Of a stretch of 64,000 nucleotides of DNA, positions 48,376 through 61,476 are shown piece by piece; positions within the stretch are counted from its first letter, which is position 1, and each line of letters starts with the position of its first letter. The stretch comes from Marinobacter sp. HL-58. GTDB lineage: Bacteria; Pseudomonadota; Gammaproteobacteria; Pseudomonadales; Oleiphilaceae. The DNA lies in assembly GCF_001314605.1 (NCBI RefSeq), contig NZ_LIHP01000003.1, forward strand, positions 1-64,000. Direction: 5' to 3'. A model generated the notes under the pieces. It saw nothing but the letters and a program-made list of their open reading frames with translations, did not search any database and was not told where the DNA came from. A program made the position numbers and the translations under genes.

Positions 48376-50037
48376 ATGGCCCAATACGTCTACACCATGA
48401 ACCGCGTGGGCAAGGTGGTTCCTCCCAAGCGCGAAATTCTAAAAGACATTTCCCTGAGCTTTTTTCCGGGCGCCAAGATTGGCGTACTGGGCCTGAACGG
48501 CGCCGGTAAGTCCACGTTGCTACGTATTATGGCCGGTATAGATCAGGATTACATTGGCGAAGCGCGCCCACAGCCCGGCATCAACGTAGGCTACCTGCCC
48601 CAGGAGCCGGAGCTGGATGACAGCAAGACCGTCAAGGAAATTGTCGATGAGTCGGTCTCCGGCATTCACGATGCACTGGCGCAGCTGGACCAGGTCTATG
48701 CCGACTATGCGGAGCCGGATGCTGACTTCGACGCTCTCGCCAAGAAGCAGGGGGAGCTGGAAGCCTTTATTCAGGCCAGCGATGGCCACGATATTGAGCG
48801 CAAGATGGAAGTCGCCGCCGATGCCCTGCGTCTGCCGGCCTGGGACGCACCGGTCAAGAACCTGTCCGGTGGTGAACGCCGCCGCGTTGCCCTGTGCCGC
48901 CTGCTGCTTTCCAGCCCGGACATGCTGCTGCTGGACGAGCCCACCAACCACCTGGATGCGGAATCCGTCGCCTGGCTGGAACGCTTCCTCCACGACTATA
49001 CAGGCACCGTGGTTGCCATTACCCACGACCGTTACTTCCTGGATAACGTCGCCGGCTGGATTCTGGAACTTGACCGGGGCCAGGGCATTCCTTTCGAAGG
49101 CAATTACAGTCAGTGGCTGGAAAACAAGGAAAAGCGCCTTGAGGTGGAAGCCAAGCAGGAGGCTTCCCGCCAGAAGAGCATCAAGCACGAGCTGGAGTGG
49201 GTGCGCAGCAACGCCAAGGGGCGTCAATCCAAGAGCAAGGCCCGCCTGGCCCGCTTTGAGGAGATGAGCTCCCAGGAGTTCCAGAAGCGCAACGAAACCA
49301 ACGAGCTTTACATCCCGCCCGGACCACGTCTGGGTGACAAGGTGATCGAGGTGGACGGCATCAGCAAATCCTTCGATGACCGGATGCTGTATGAGGATGT
49401 GACCTTCAGCGTTCCCCCCGGCGCCATCGTGGGCATTATCGGCGGCAACGGCGCCGGCAAATCCACCCTCTTCCGCATGATTGCGGGTTATGACAAGCCC
49501 GATACCGGCTCCATAACGGTTGGTGAGACGGTAAAACTCGCCTACGTGGACCAGATGCGGGACCTCAACGGCGACAACACCGTCTGGGAGGAGCTCAGCG
49601 ACGGTAACGACATCATCAAGATCGGCAACTACGAAACCCCGTCACGGGCTTACGTGGGCCGGTTCAACTTCAAGGGTTCTGATCAACAGAAGCGCGTGGC
49701 GGACCTGTCCGGTGGTGAACGCAACCGCCTGCACCTTGCGAAGCTGTTGAAAGAAGGCGGCAACGTGCTGCTGCTGGACGAACCTACCAACGACCTGGAC
49801 GTGGAAACTCTCCGCGCCCTGGAAGAAGCCTTGCTGAACTTCCCCGGCTCCGCCCTTGTTATCTCCCACGACCGCTGGTTCCTGGACCGGGTGGCCACCC
49901 ATATCCTGGCGTTCGAGGATGACGGCGAGGTGGTGTACTTCGAGGGTAACTTCAGCGAGTACGATGAGGACCACAAGAAGCGCAAGGGCGATTCGGCGAT
50001 GGTGCCGCAGCGGATGAAATATAAAAAATTGGCCTGA
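48376..50037 (+). CDS. ettA: Energy-dependent translational throttle EttA (ABC-F ATPase)
   Basis: This ABC-F protein binds the ribosomal E site and gates the first peptide bond according to the ADP/ATP ratio. The 553 residues (MAQYVYTMNRVGKVVPPKREILKDISLSFFPG in order) have two ABC cassettes: Walker A GLNGAGKSTLL and GGNGAGKSTLF, signatures LSGGERRRVAL and LSGGERNRLHL. The charged linker between them (KRLEVEAKQEASRQKSIKHELEW onward) and the arm insertion are typical. The ATG at 48376 has AGAGG 10 nt upstream. An upstream start at 48337 would add residues not conserved in the family. Confidence 0.95.
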   Translation: MAQYVYTMNRVGKVVPPKREILKDISLSFFPGAKIGVLGLNGAGKSTLLRIMAGIDQDYIGEARPQPGINVGYLPQEPELDDSKTVKEIVDESVSGIHDALAQLDQVYADYAEPDADFDALAKKQGELEAFIQASDGHDIERKMEVAADALRLPAWDAPVKNLSGGERRRVALCRLLLSSPDMLLLDEPTNHLDAESVAWLERFLHDYTGTVVAITHDRYFLDNVAGWILELDRGQGIPFEGNYSQWLENKEKRLEVEAKQEASRQKSIKHELEWVRSNAKGRQSKSKARLARFEEMSSQEFQKRNETNELYIPPGPRLGDKVIEVDGISKSFDDRMLYEDVTFSVPPGAIVGIIGGNGAGKSTLFRMIAGYDKPDTGSITVGETVKLAYVDQMRDLNGDNTVWEELSDGNDIIKIGNYETPSRAYVGRFNFKGSDQQKRVADLSGGERNRLHLAKLLKEGGNVLLLDEPTNDLDVETLRALEEALLNFPGSALVISHDRWFLDRVATHILAFEDDGEVVYFEGNFSEYDEDHKKRKGDSAMVPQRMKYKKLA

Positions 50038-50044
50038 CGTGTGG

Positions 50045-50141
50045 TGTCGGATTACGGCCTGACGGCCTAATCCGACCTACCTCTTTCTCGAACCCGGATG
50101 CATCCTGCGTAGGTCGGATTAGGCGAAGCCGTAATCCGACA
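50045..50141. repeat. REP-like inverted pair between ettA and radA
   Basis: The left palindrome (50045-50080) and right palindrome (50109-50141) face each other across 28 nt. Both carry TCGGATTA...TAATCCGA with CCTAC or GTAGG on the inner side. It has the same architecture as the pair at 36.2 kb but a different spacer. It fills nearly all of the ettA-radA gap of 131 nt. Confidence 0.85.
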
Positions 50142-50168
50142 ACCAACCCAGAAGGTAGCGCTACCCCA

Positions 50169-51548
50169 ATGGCCAAACCCAAAACCGCCTACGTCTGCAC
50201 CGAATGCGGTGCAGATTATTCCAAGTGGCAGGGCCAGTGCACTTCCTGCCAGGCCTGGAACACCATCAGCGAGGTTCGCGGCATCAGTGGTGGCAACGCC
50301 AAGGGTGCCCGGGGAGCCCGCTTCGAGGGCTTTGCAGGCAGTCTGTCGGAAGTCAAAAGCCTGGATGACGTCAGCCTGGCGGAGCAACCCCGCATCAGCT
50401 CGGGCATGCAGGAGTTTGACCGGGTGCTGGGCGGTGGCCTGGTGGAGGGCTCTGCCATTCTCATGGGCGGCCACCCCGGCGCCGGCAAGAGTACCCTGTT
50501 ACTGCAGGCGGTCTGCCATCTGGCCTCCAGCGTGCCGGCGCTTTATGTCACCGGCGAAGAATCGCTGCAACAGGTTGCCATGCGCGCCAAACGCCTGGGG
50601 CTTCCCACCAGAGACCTGAAAATGCTCTCGGAAACCAGCGTGGAGCGGGTGATGCAGGTGGCGGAGATCGAAAAGCCCCGTATCCTGGTGGTGGACAGTA
50701 TCCAGGTAATGCACGTGGCCGAAACCGAATCCGCCCCCGGCAGTGTCTCCCAGGTCCGCGAAAGCGCCGCCTACCTGACCCGGTTCGCCAAGCAGACTGG
50801 CACCATCCTGTTCCTGGTGGGCCACGTCACCAAGGACGGTAGCCTGGCCGGGCCCAAGGTGCTGGAGCACATGATCGACTGCTCTATCCTGCTGGAAGGC
50901 TCCAGTGACAGCCGTTACCGCACCCTGAGGGGCATCAAGAACCGCTTTGGCGCGGTCAACGAGCTGGGGGTGTTTGCAATGCTGGAGCAGGGTCTGAAGG
51001 AGGTGAAGAACCCCAGTGCCATCTTCCTGAACCGGGGCGAGGAAGCGGCTCCCGGCAGTGTGGTGATGGTGGTCTGGGAAGGCACCCGGCCGATGCTGGT
51101 GGAGATCCAGGCGCTGGTGGACATGGCCCAGGGTGGTTACCCGCGGCGGGTTGCTGTGGGCCTGGATCAGAACCGGCTGGCAATGCTGCTGGCGGTTCTG
51201 CATCGCCATGGCGGCATGCATGTGTCGGATCAGGATGTGTTTGTAAATGTGGTGGGCGGCGTCAAGGTCAATGAGACCAGTGCGGATCTGGCGTTGCTTG
51301 CCGCCATAGTGTCGTCGTTCCGCGACCGCGCCCTGCCCCAGGATCTGGTGATCTTCGGCGAGGTCGGCCTGTCTGGTGAGATCCGCCCGGTGCCCAGTGG
51401 GCAAGAGCGCATCTACGAGGCGGCCAAGCACGGCTTTACCCGCGCCCTGGTGCCCAAGTCCAATGCGCCTCGCAAGGCTATTGAGGGAATGAAGGTTATA
51501 CCCGTTACCAAGCTTAGTGATGCGCTTTCGGCCTTGGAGGAGCTTTAG
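50169..51548 (+). CDS. radA: DNA repair protein RadA
   Basis: This RecA-like helicase speeds branch migration in recombination and natural transformation. The 459 residues have an N-terminal zinc finger CTECGADYSKWQGQCTSC, Walker A GHPGAGKSTLL, the RadA motif KNRFG (IKNRFGAVNELGVF) and a C-terminal Lon-protease-like domain (DLALLAAIVSSFRDRALP, GEVGLSGEIRPV). Confidence 0.96.
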   Translation: MAKPKTAYVCTECGADYSKWQGQCTSCQAWNTISEVRGISGGNAKGARGARFEGFAGSLSEVKSLDDVSLAEQPRISSGMQEFDRVLGGGLVEGSAILMGGHPGAGKSTLLLQAVCHLASSVPALYVTGEESLQQVAMRAKRLGLPTRDLKMLSETSVERVMQVAEIEKPRILVVDSIQVMHVAETESAPGSVSQVRESAAYLTRFAKQTGTILFLVGHVTKDGSLAGPKVLEHMIDCSILLEGSSDSRYRTLRGIKNRFGAVNELGVFAMLEQGLKEVKNPSAIFLNRGEEAAPGSVVMVVWEGTRPMLVEIQALVDMAQGGYPRRVAVGLDQNRLAMLLAVLHRHGGMHVSDQDVFVNVVGGVKVNETSADLALLAAIVSSFRDRALPQDLVIFGEVGLSGEIRPVPSGQERIYEAAKHGFTRALVPKSNAPRKAIEGMKVIPVTKLSDALSALEEL

Positions 51549-51578
51549 TCTCTGGCCAAGCCTGCCTCTTTGGCGCAT

Positions 51579-51690
51579 GGAAGGGATTGGTCACGTCTTT
51601 CCAAAAAACGCTTCAAGCACATCCATGTGCGCTTGGGCTCCGCCATCCATGGCTCCGCACATTTTTGGAAAGACGTGACCAATCCCTTCC
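51579..51690 (+). repeat. Three-way-junction element, copy E (class 3)
   Basis: Arms at 51579-51607 and 51662-51690 are perfectly complementary over 29 nt, the longest in the window. The 54-nt core starts ACGCTTCAA, folds GCACAT-CC-ATGTGC, has the linker GCTTG, holds a second hairpin around GCCATCCATGGC, and ends CACA. The core sequence is distant from classes 1 and 2, but the order of parts (ACGCyG/T start, hairpin with a TCCmTG apex, GCTyG linker, hairpin with the same apex) is the same. Confidence 0.82.
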
Positions 51691-51727
51691 CCAAACCTCA
51701 CAGTTATCTCGTGGCGCCCGGAGCCCA

Positions 51728-51765
51728 CGTAGGTCGGATTAGGCCACCAGGCCGTAATCCGACAA
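51728..51765 (+). repeat. Single REP-like unit
   Basis: One palindrome of the TCGGATTA...TAATCCGA type with CGTAGG on its left. It matches the right-hand units of the pairs at 36.3 and 50.1 kb except for the loop, which reads GGCCACCAGGCC. It lies 12 nt before the end of the PilZ gene. Confidence 0.85.
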
Positions 51766-51776
51766 ACCCCACCAGC

Positions 51777-52145
51777 CTACTCAATCAAATGCGCAAACTC
51801 CCTCTCCAACAGCGCCTGATCCCCCAGATTCAACTCCACCAACCGCTTCAGATGGGTGGCGCTTTCAAGATCAATATACTGACACTTGAACCCCAGCCGC
51901 TGCTCTTCAATATGCCGTAACTCCACTGCCATCACGATCGCCGTTTTATGATCGTCAAGGTGGATAATCACCTCACACGGCTGTTTCAGCGGAACATTCC
52001 ATCCTTCCGGTCGCTTTACCAGAACGCCCTTCAGTGAAATATCCAATACCTCGGTACGCCACACTTCATCCTGACAATGCAGCTCACACTCGGCATCGAA
52101 GGAGATTCTGTGGAACCGACGTTTTTCGGGGGTTTTGGCTGGCAA
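51777..52145 (-). CDS. PilZ domain protein
   Basis: The 122-residue single-domain protein has the c-di-GMP binding signature: RRFHR at about residues 9-13 (RxxxR) and DISLKG at about 35-40 (D/NxSxxG). The rest fits the six-stranded PilZ barrel, with a C-terminal helix. It probably binds c-di-GMP and acts through a partner not visible from the sequence. No operon partner: it is convergent with radA and separated from hemE by 342 nt of repeat DNA. Confidence 0.88.
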   Translation of the reverse strand: MPAKTPEKRRFHRISFDAECELHCQDEVWRTEVLDISLKGVLVKRPEGWNVPLKQPCEVIIHLDDHKTAIVMAVELRHIEEQRLGFKCQYIDLESATHLKRLVELNLGDQALLEREFAHLIE

Positions 52146-52258
52146 GGGTTACTCCTGTTTACCGGTCTTGTCTGATAGGACTATAGACCGCACAGGGACA
52201 ACTATCTAGCGTCTCAAGAAAGGTTTGGGTCGGGCGGCTAACGCCACATATCTGGAGA

Positions 52259-52446
52259 GCGAGCCGTCAGGCTCTGTTCAGAACCGTGGAGCGCCAGGGA
52301 TGGCGCGACCGAGCCCTACATGGGTGAAGCCGAGCGCTTATGAAGCAAAGCTTCATGCGACAGCTGAACGACAGCAATCTGCGATTGCTGGCCGGACCCC
52401 GGAGGAGGATTTACGGGCGTGTTCTGAACAGAGCCTGACGGTTTGC
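52259..52446 (-). repeat. Three-way-junction element, copy F (class 2, expanded core)
   Basis: Arms at 52259-52284 and 52421-52446 pair over 26 nt with two G-T wobbles. The core is 136 nt instead of 53. Read on the minus strand, it begins ACGCCCGTAA and ends with the class 2 parts: CCCATGTAGGG, the GGCTCGG linker, the hairpin GCGCCA-TCCC-TGGCGC, then CACG. Between them lie about 83 extra nt holding two more hairpins (AGCAATC-GCA-GATTGCT and ATGAAGC-TTT-GCTTCAT) and a second GCTCGG linker. It lies between hemE and the PilZ gene. Confidence 0.78.
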
Positions 52447-52487
52447 GGGAGCTTCCAGGCTTAACAGCCGCCCGATACTCCGAATCA

Positions 52488-53558
52488 TCAGTCTTGCTGG
52501 TGATACTCCGGACTAAGCTCCGTAACAGCGCGAATAAACGCCCCGGCGTGCTCCGGATCCACGTCCGGGGTAATACCATGCCCGAGGTTGAATATGTGCC
52601 CCGGCCCGGAACCGTAGCGGGACAGGATATCCGCCACTTCCTGGCGAATCCGCTCCGGCGGCGCATAGAGCATGGCCGGGTCCATGTTGCCCTGCAGGGC
52701 CACCCGGTCACCGATACGTGCACGGGCATTACCAATATCCGTTGTCCAGTCCAGCCCCACTGCATCGGCACCGGATTCCGCGATGGACTCCAGCCACTGG
52801 CCACCGTTCTTGGTAAACAAAATCACCGGCACCCTGCGGCCATCGTTCTCGCGAGTCAGGCCCGCCACAATCTTCTTCATGTAATCGAGGGAGAACTCCT
52901 GATACGCCCAGCTGCTCAGCACACCACCCCAGGTATCAAAAATCTGGACTGCCTGGGCGCCGGCGCGAATCTGTCCGTTCAGGTAATCAATGACAGAATC
53001 CGCCAGATGATCCAGCAACTGGTGCATCACTTCCGGTTGGCCATACATCAGCTTCTTGGCCTCGCGGAAGTCCTTGGAGGATCCACCTTCGATCATGTAG
53101 GTGGCCAGGGTCCAGGGGCTGCCGGAGAAACCGATCAGCGGGACGCTGCCGTTCAGGGCGCTACGGATGGTAGACACCGCATTCATGACATAGTCCAGAT
53201 CCACTTCCGCCTTCATCTTCGGCAGTGCTGCCACATCGGCTGCAGAGCGGATGGTGTTGCGGAATTTCGGGCCTTCGCCGGTCTCGAAGTACAGGCCAAG
53301 CCCCAGGGCATCCGGAATGGTCAGGATGTCTGAAAACAGGATGGCGGCATCCAGAGGAAAGCGCTCCAGTGGCTGCAGTGTGACTTCGCACGCCAGCGGC
53401 GTGTTCTTGCAGAGGCTGAGAAAGTCTCCGGCCCTGGCACGGGTGGCGCGGTATTCCGGCAGGTATCGGCCGGCCTGACGCATCATCCACACCGGTGTGC
53501 GATCTACGGGCTGACGCATCAGCGCACGCAGGAAACGGTCATTTTTCAGCTCGGTCAT
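52488..53558 (-). CDS. hemE: Uroporphyrinogen decarboxylase
   Basis: It removes four carboxyl groups from uroporphyrinogen III in haem synthesis. The 356 residues include the N-terminal [15 protein letters not shown] with the essential Arg, [14 protein letters not shown] with the catalytic Asp, [18 protein letters not shown], and [23 protein letters not shown] at the end. The start at 53558 (MTELKNDRF) fits the family; a longer form adds 29 unrelated residues. It lies downstream of gltD behind a terminator. Confidence 0.96.
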   Translation of the reverse strand: MTELKNDRFLRALMRQPVDRTPVWMMRQAGRYLPEYRATRARAGDFLSLCKNTPLACEVTLQPLERFPLDAAILFSDILTIPDALGLGLYFETGEGPKFRNTIRSAADVAALPKMKAEVDLDYVMNAVSTIRSALNGSVPLIGFSGSPWTLATYMIEGGSSKDFREAKKLMYGQPEVMHQLLDHLADSVIDYLNGQIRAGAQAVQIFDTWGGVLSSWAYQEFSLDYMKKIVAGLTRENDGRRVPVILFTKNGGQWLESIAESGADAVGLDWTTDIGNARARIGDRVALQGNMDPAMLYAPPERIRQEVADILSRYGSGPGHIFNLGHGITPDVDPEHAGAFIRAVTELSPEYHQQD

Positions 53559-53619
53559 AGCATTCCCAGTCTGCTGTCTGTAAAAGTTAGGAGGGCAATG
53601 ATACCCGGTTTGTGGCAAT

Positions 53620-53652
53620 AAAAAAGGGCGACCTGCCGTAAGCAAGCCGCCC
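53620..53652 (-). terminator. Terminator after gltD
   Basis: On the minus strand GGGCGGCTTGC pairs with GCAGGTCGCCC (two G-T wobbles) and is followed by six T. It lies 44-76 nt after the gltD stop. Confidence 0.85.
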
Positions 53653-53695
53653 CTCTGATCCCGGTCAAATCGGAACCGGGTCTGACAGAAGATCG

Positions 53696-55192
<1,497 letters not shown>

Positions 55193-58100
55193 TTACTCGG
55201 GGCGTGCCCGGGTGCTGGCCAGCAGGCTGCGGAGGTTGGCTGCCTTGGGTTTGACCAGCCAGAAACGGCCGATATAGTCGTCGAAATTGTCAAGAATATG
55301 CTCTGCCCATTCGCTTGCTGTCTCGGAAATATGCTCCCGGACAACCCCACGAAGGTGGTTGCGATAGGACTCCATGTCCTCGCTGGAAATCCGCTGAATT
55401 TCCACCAGTTCGTGGTTGTACTTGTCCACGAAGGTATTGTTCAGATCCAGCACGTAGGCGAAGCCGCCGGTCATACCGGCACCGAAGTTGTGGCCGGTGG
55501 CGCCCAGAACGGTTATCAGGCCGCCTGTCATGTATTCACAGCAATGATCACCAGCCCCTTCCACCACTGCATGAGCGCCGGAGTTACGCACACCGAAACG
55601 CTCACCGGCGGTACCGGCGGCGAACAACTTGCCGCCGGTTGCGCCGTACAGGCAGGTATTACCCACAATCGAGGTTTCCTGGGACTTGAAAGCACTGCCG
55701 GACGGCGGCCGGATAACCAGCTTGCCACCGGTCATGCCCTTGCCCACATAATCGTTGGCATCCCCTTCGAGAAGCAGGTTGAGACCACCCACGTTCCAGA
55801 CCCCGAAGCTCTGGCCGGCAGTGCCGGTCAACTGGAGAGTAATCGGAGCTGACACCATGCCCTGGTTGCCATGCAACTGGGCAATCTCACCGGACAGGCG
55901 GGCACCGATGGACCGATCGCAGTTGGTCACCCGATAGGACCAGGTACCTCCGGCCTTGGCGCTGATCGCCTCTGCCGTGTCCTTCACCATCTGTTCCGCC
56001 AGCCTGCCCTCATCGAACGGGTGGTTGCGCTCTACCTGACAGGTGTGGGGCTTGTCCGCCGGGATATGGTCATTGGACAGCAGCCGCGTCAGATCCAGCT
56101 TCTTCTGGCGAGGGGTGTCGCCAGGCAGGCGCTCGAGCAGATCAACACGGCCTACCAGTTCCTCCAGGCTGCGCACACCCAGCTTCGCCAGCCACTCACG
56201 GGTTTCTTCCGCCACAAAACGGAAGAAGTTCATGGCCATTTCCACCGTGCCCTTGAAGTGCTCTTCCCGCAGATGCTCGTTCTGGGTAGCAACACCGGTG
56301 GCACAGTTGTTGAGGTGACAGATACGCAGGTACTTACAGCCCAGGGCCACCATTGGTGTGGTACCAAAGCCAAAGCTTTCGGCGCCCAGAATCGCGCCCT
56401 TGACCACATCCAGGCCGGTTTTGATGCCGCCATCGGTTTGCAGGCGGATCTTGCCCCGCAGGTCGTTGGCACGCAGTGCCTGCTGGGTTTCACTCAGGCC
56501 CAGCTCCCAGGGCGAACCGGCATAGCGGATGGAGGTCAGCGGGCTGGCCGCCGTGCCACCGTCATAACCGGAAACGGTAATCAGATCGGCGTAGGCCTTG
56601 GCCACACCGGCAGCAATCGTACCCACACCCGGCTCTGATACCAGCTTCACCGACACCAGGGCGTTCGGATTCACCTGCTTGAGATCGAAAATCAGCTGCG
56701 CCAGATCCTCAATTGAATAGATATCATGGTGCGGTGGCGGTGAAATCAAGGTCACGCCCGGGACCGAGTAGCGCAGACGTGCGATCAGGTCGTTGACCTT
56801 GCCACCCGGCAACTGGCCACCCTCACCCGGCTTGGCCCCCTGTGCCACCTTGATCTGCATGACATCCGCACTGCGCAGATATTCGGCAGTAACGCCAAAG
56901 CGACCGGAAGCCACCTGCTTGATCTTGGAGCGCTTCTCGGTACCGTATCGGGCAGGATCTTCGCCGCCCTCACCGGAATTGGAGCGACCGCCAAGGGTGT
57001 TCATGGCCACGGCGAGGGCTTCATGAGCCTCCGGAGACAGCGCACCCAGCGACATAGCCGCCGAATCAAAGCGCGGGAAGATATTTTCCACCGGCTCCAC
57101 TTCCGACAGATCAATGGGCTTGATGTCCTTCCGGAAGCCCAGCAAGTCCCTCAGGGTTGAAATCGGGCGCTCATTCACCAGCCCGGCGTATTCCATGTAC
57201 TGACCGTAATCCCCGCTGGTCACCGCCTCCTGCAGCCTGGCAATCACATCCGGATTGAAGGCGTGGTATTCCTGTCCGTGGACATACTTCAGCAGGCCAC
57301 CCTGGGAAATGGGCTTGCGATGCTTCCAGGCAACGGCTGCCAGTTGTTCCTGATCCTGCTGGAAATCAAAGAAGCCGGCCCCCTGGATGCGGCTGGGAAC
57401 ACCTTTGAAGCAAAGATCGACCACGTCATCTGCCAGACCAATTGCCTCGAACAGTTGGGCACCACGATAAGAGGTAATGGTAGAGATACCCATCTTGGAC
57501 AGAATCTTGAGCAGCCCCTTGTTAATACCCTTGCGATAATTGTTCTTCGCATCAATGGGATCCATCATCAGCTCGCCGGTACGAATCAGGTCGTTGAGCA
57601 CCTGGTACGCCAGGCACGGATAGACCGCCGTGGCGCCAAAGCCGAACAATACGGCAAAGTGATGCGGGTCACGGGCCCACCCGGTTTCTACCAGGATATT
57701 GGAGTCACAACGCAGCCCCTTCTGAACCAGGTGATGATGGACCGCACCGGTTGCCATCATGGCATTCACGGGCAATTCACCTTCTTTCAGGTCCTTGTCG
57801 GTCAGGATCAGGATCACCTTGCCGCTACGAACTGCCTGTTCCGCGTCCTCACAGACCTTCCGGACAGCCTTCTCAAGCCCCATTTCCGGGCTGTAGCTCA
57901 TGCTGATGCGGGCCACCTCGAAACCGGGCCGATCGTTATTGGCGATCTTCAGGAACTTGGCCGGCGACAGTACGGGAGTGGTCAGGATAATCCGGTTGGC
58001 GTGCTCAGGCGTTTCCTCGAAAACGTTCCGTTCAGCACCAATGCAGGTTTCCAGGGACATCACGATGGATTCCCGCAGCGGATCGATGGCCGGGTTGGTT

Positions 58101-59641
58101 ACCTGGGCAAACTTCTGCCTGAAGTAATCCGCCACGTGCCGGACACGGCTGGACAGGACAGCCATGGGCGTATCATCACCCATGGAGCCCACCGCTTCCT
58201 GGCCGTTTTCGGCCAGCGGGCGCAATACCTGATCACGCTCTTCGTAGGACACCATGAACATCTTCTGATGGATGTGGAGCTCGTCTGATTGCATCAGCTT
58301 GAACTCCGGGGTGTCCTGATTCAGCGTGGTTTCAACCCGCAACGAGTTTTCACGCAGCCAGCGCTTGTAGGGCTGTGCCGACTTCAGGCGGTTGTCCACG
58401 TCCCTGGTGTGAAGGACTTCACCGGATTCGGTATCAATGGCAAGCATCTGACCCGGGCCAACCCGGCCTTTGGCGACCACGTCCTCGGGCTTGTAGCCAT
58501 AAGTACCGATCTCGGATGCGAGAGTGATGAAATCATCTTTGGTGATGACCCAGCGTGCGGGGCGCAGGCCATTACGGTCCAGCATGCAGACAGCGTAGCG
58601 ACCGTCAGAAAGCACCAGGCCGGCAGGGCCGTCCCAGGGTTCCATGTGCATGGAGTTGTACTCGTAGAATGCCCGCAGTTCGGAATCCATGGTGTCGACG
58701 TTCTGCCATGCCGGCGGGATCATCATGCGCACGGCACGGAACAGGTCAACGCCACCGGCCAGCAGCACTTCGAGCATGTTATCCATGCTGGAAGAATCGG
58801 AGCCGGTCAGATTGACCAGCGGCTGCAGGGTCTGGAGATCCGGGAGTTCCGGTGCGCTGAACTTGGCGGCACGGGCAATCGCCCAGTTACGGTTGCCATC
58901 AACGGTATTGATTTCCCCGTTGTGGGCCAGGTAACGGAACGGCTGCGCCAGCGGCCAGCGCGGCATGGTGTTGGTGGAGAAGCGCTGGTGGAATACACAG
59001 ATAGCCGTCTGCAGGTCCGGGTCACCCAGATCCTTGTAGAAGTTGGCCAGATCCGCCGGCATCATCAGGCCTTTGTAGGCCAGCGTACGATGGGACAGGC
59101 TGCAGATGTAGAACTCGGAATCGTCAGCCATGTCCCGCTCGGCATGGCGGCGACCTACGAACAGCGCGATGGCGAATTCCTGCTCCGTCTTATCGGCGGG
59201 CACGACAAACACCTGTTCGATCCACGGCAGACAATCGAGTGCCATGGGGCCAAGGCAGCTGTCGTCAGTGGGCACCTTTCGCCAGCCCATGATATCCAGG
59301 CCCTGCTCTGTCAGGCGCTTCTCTATGGCTGCACGACCAGCCGCCGCCCTGTTCTCGTCCGGGCTAAGGAACACCTGGCCCACGGCAAACAGCCCGTCAG
59401 GCTCCTTGCCAAACTCGGCCTTTGCAGCCTTGCGCAGGAAGGCATCCGGGCTCTGGATCAGGAGGCCACAACCATCGCCGGTCTTTCCGTCTGCAGCTAT
59501 GCCACCGCGGTGGGTCATGCAGGTCAGCGACTCGATGGCAGTTTGCAACAACTTGTGGCTGGCCCCGCCCTTCATATGAGCGATCAGGCCGAAGCCGCAG
59601 TTGTCCCTGAATTCGTCGGGATGATACAAACCTGTCATCAT
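55193..59641 (-). CDS. gltB: Glutamate synthase (NADPH) large subunit
   Basis: It turns 2-oxoglutarate and glutamine into two glutamates. The 1482-residue protein has an N-terminal Ntn glutaminase domain whose nucleophile is Cys15 of the precursor ([14 protein letters not shown]), exposed after removal of the short propeptide. It also has a central domain, the FMN domain with the 3Fe-4S motif C-x5-C-x4-C ([12 protein letters not shown], about residue 1110) and the C-terminal beta-helix domain (GYxxGGxxG-like repeats such as [14 protein letters not shown]). It is co-transcribed with gltD. Confidence 0.97.
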   Translation of the reverse strand: MMTGLYHPDEFRDNCGFGLIAHMKGGASHKLLQTAIESLTCMTHRGGIAADGKTGDGCGLLIQSPDAFLRKAAKAEFGKEPDGLFAVGQVFLSPDENRAAAGRAAIEKRLTEQGLDIMGWRKVPTDDSCLGPMALDCLPWIEQVFVVPADKTEQEFAIALFVGRRHAERDMADDSEFYICSLSHRTLAYKGLMMPADLANFYKDLGDPDLQTAICVFHQRFSTNTMPRWPLAQPFRYLAHNGEINTVDGNRNWAIARAAKFSAPELPDLQTLQPLVNLTGSDSSSMDNMLEVLLAGGVDLFRAVRMMIPPAWQNVDTMDSELRAFYEYNSMHMEPWDGPAGLVLSDGRYAVCMLDRNGLRPARWVITKDDFITLASEIGTYGYKPEDVVAKGRVGPGQMLAIDTESGEVLHTRDVDNRLKSAQPYKRWLRENSLRVETTLNQDTPEFKLMQSDELHIHQKMFMVSYEERDQVLRPLAENGQEAVGSMGDDTPMAVLSSRVRHVADYFRQKFAQVTNPAIDPLRESIVMSLETCIGAERNVFEETPEHANRIILTTPVLSPAKFLKIANNDRPGFEVARISMSYSPEMGLEKAVRKVCEDAEQAVRSGKVILILTDKDLKEGELPVNAMMATGAVHHHLVQKGLRCDSNILVETGWARDPHHFAVLFGFGATAVYPCLAYQVLNDLIRTGELMMDPIDAKNNYRKGINKGLLKILSKMGISTITSYRGAQLFEAIGLADDVVDLCFKGVPSRIQGAGFFDFQQDQEQLAAVAWKHRKPISQGGLLKYVHGQEYHAFNPDVIARLQEAVTSGDYGQYMEYAGLVNERPISTLRDLLGFRKDIKPIDLSEVEPVENIFPRFDSAAMSLGALSPEAHEALAVAMNTLGGRSNSGEGGEDPARYGTEKRSKIKQVASGRFGVTAEYLRSADVMQIKVAQGAKPGEGGQLPGGKVNDLIARLRYSVPGVTLISPPPHHDIYSIEDLAQLIFDLKQVNPNALVSVKLVSEPGVGTIAAGVAKAYADLITVSGYDGGTAASPLTSIRYAGSPWELGLSETQQALRANDLRGKIRLQTDGGIKTGLDVVKGAILGAESFGFGTTPMVALGCKYLRICHLNNCATGVATQNEHLREEHFKGTVEMAMNFFRFVAEETREWLAKLGVRSLEELVGRVDLLERLPGDTPRQKKLDLTRLLSNDHIPADKPHTCQVERNHPFDEGRLAEQMVKDTAEAISAKAGGTWSYRVTNCDRSIGARLSGEIAQLHGNQGMVSAPITLQLTGTAGQSFGVWNVGGLNLLLEGDANDYVGKGMTGGKLVIRPPSGSAFKSQETSIVGNTCLYGATGGKLFAAGTAGERFGVRNSGAHAVVEGAGDHCCEYMTGGLITVLGATGHNFGAGMTGGFAYVLDLNNTFVDKYNHELVEIQRISSEDMESYRNHLRGVVREHISETASEWAEHILDNFDDYIGRFWLVKPKAANLRSLLASTRARPE

Positions 59642-59652
59642 AAGCGTTCTCT

Positions 59653-59764
59653 CGCGTAGAAATGCTTTTCAATCAAAGGGTTATTAGCAAAAAGATAATA
59701 ATATCGCCCTTTGACACTGAAAATGGGGGCTGGCTATTTTACACGCGTAGAAATACGTACTCAA
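59653..59764 (-). promoter_or_regulatory. gltBD promoter and direct repeat
   Basis: On the minus strand TTGAGT (59759-59764), a 17-nt spacer and TAAAAT (59736-59741) make a fair sigma-70 promoter about 100 nt before gltB. An 11-nt sequence CGCGTAGAAAT occurs as a direct repeat at 59653-59663 (near the gltB start) and 59744-59754 (in the promoter spacer), so a repressor or activator could bind both. The rest of the 257-nt gap to damX shows nothing I can name. Confidence 0.5.
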
Positions 59765-59898
59765 ACCAAAGAGGTTTTATTTTAGGGATCGGAACGTCGG
59801 GTTACGAGCATTGCCGATGACTGTGGCCGCAACCGGAAGCCTCTTCAGACTATTGTTTTTATTGAATTTATGCCGGAATTGGCAAGAGCCGGGCCGGA

Positions 59899-61434
<1,536 letters not shown>

Positions 61435-61476
61435 TCCCTGTAGTGCCTCTGTGTTACTACCCCGGTCGGATGCAAT

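Larger units (their letters stand above)
51549..51776. other. Repeat-filled gap between radA and the PilZ gene
   Basis: This 228-nt convergent gap contains element copy E (51579-51690) and a single REP unit (51728-51765), with little other sequence between. No gene or classical terminator is visible; the long stem of copy E may act as the 3' end structure of radA. That role is inference. Confidence 0.6.
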
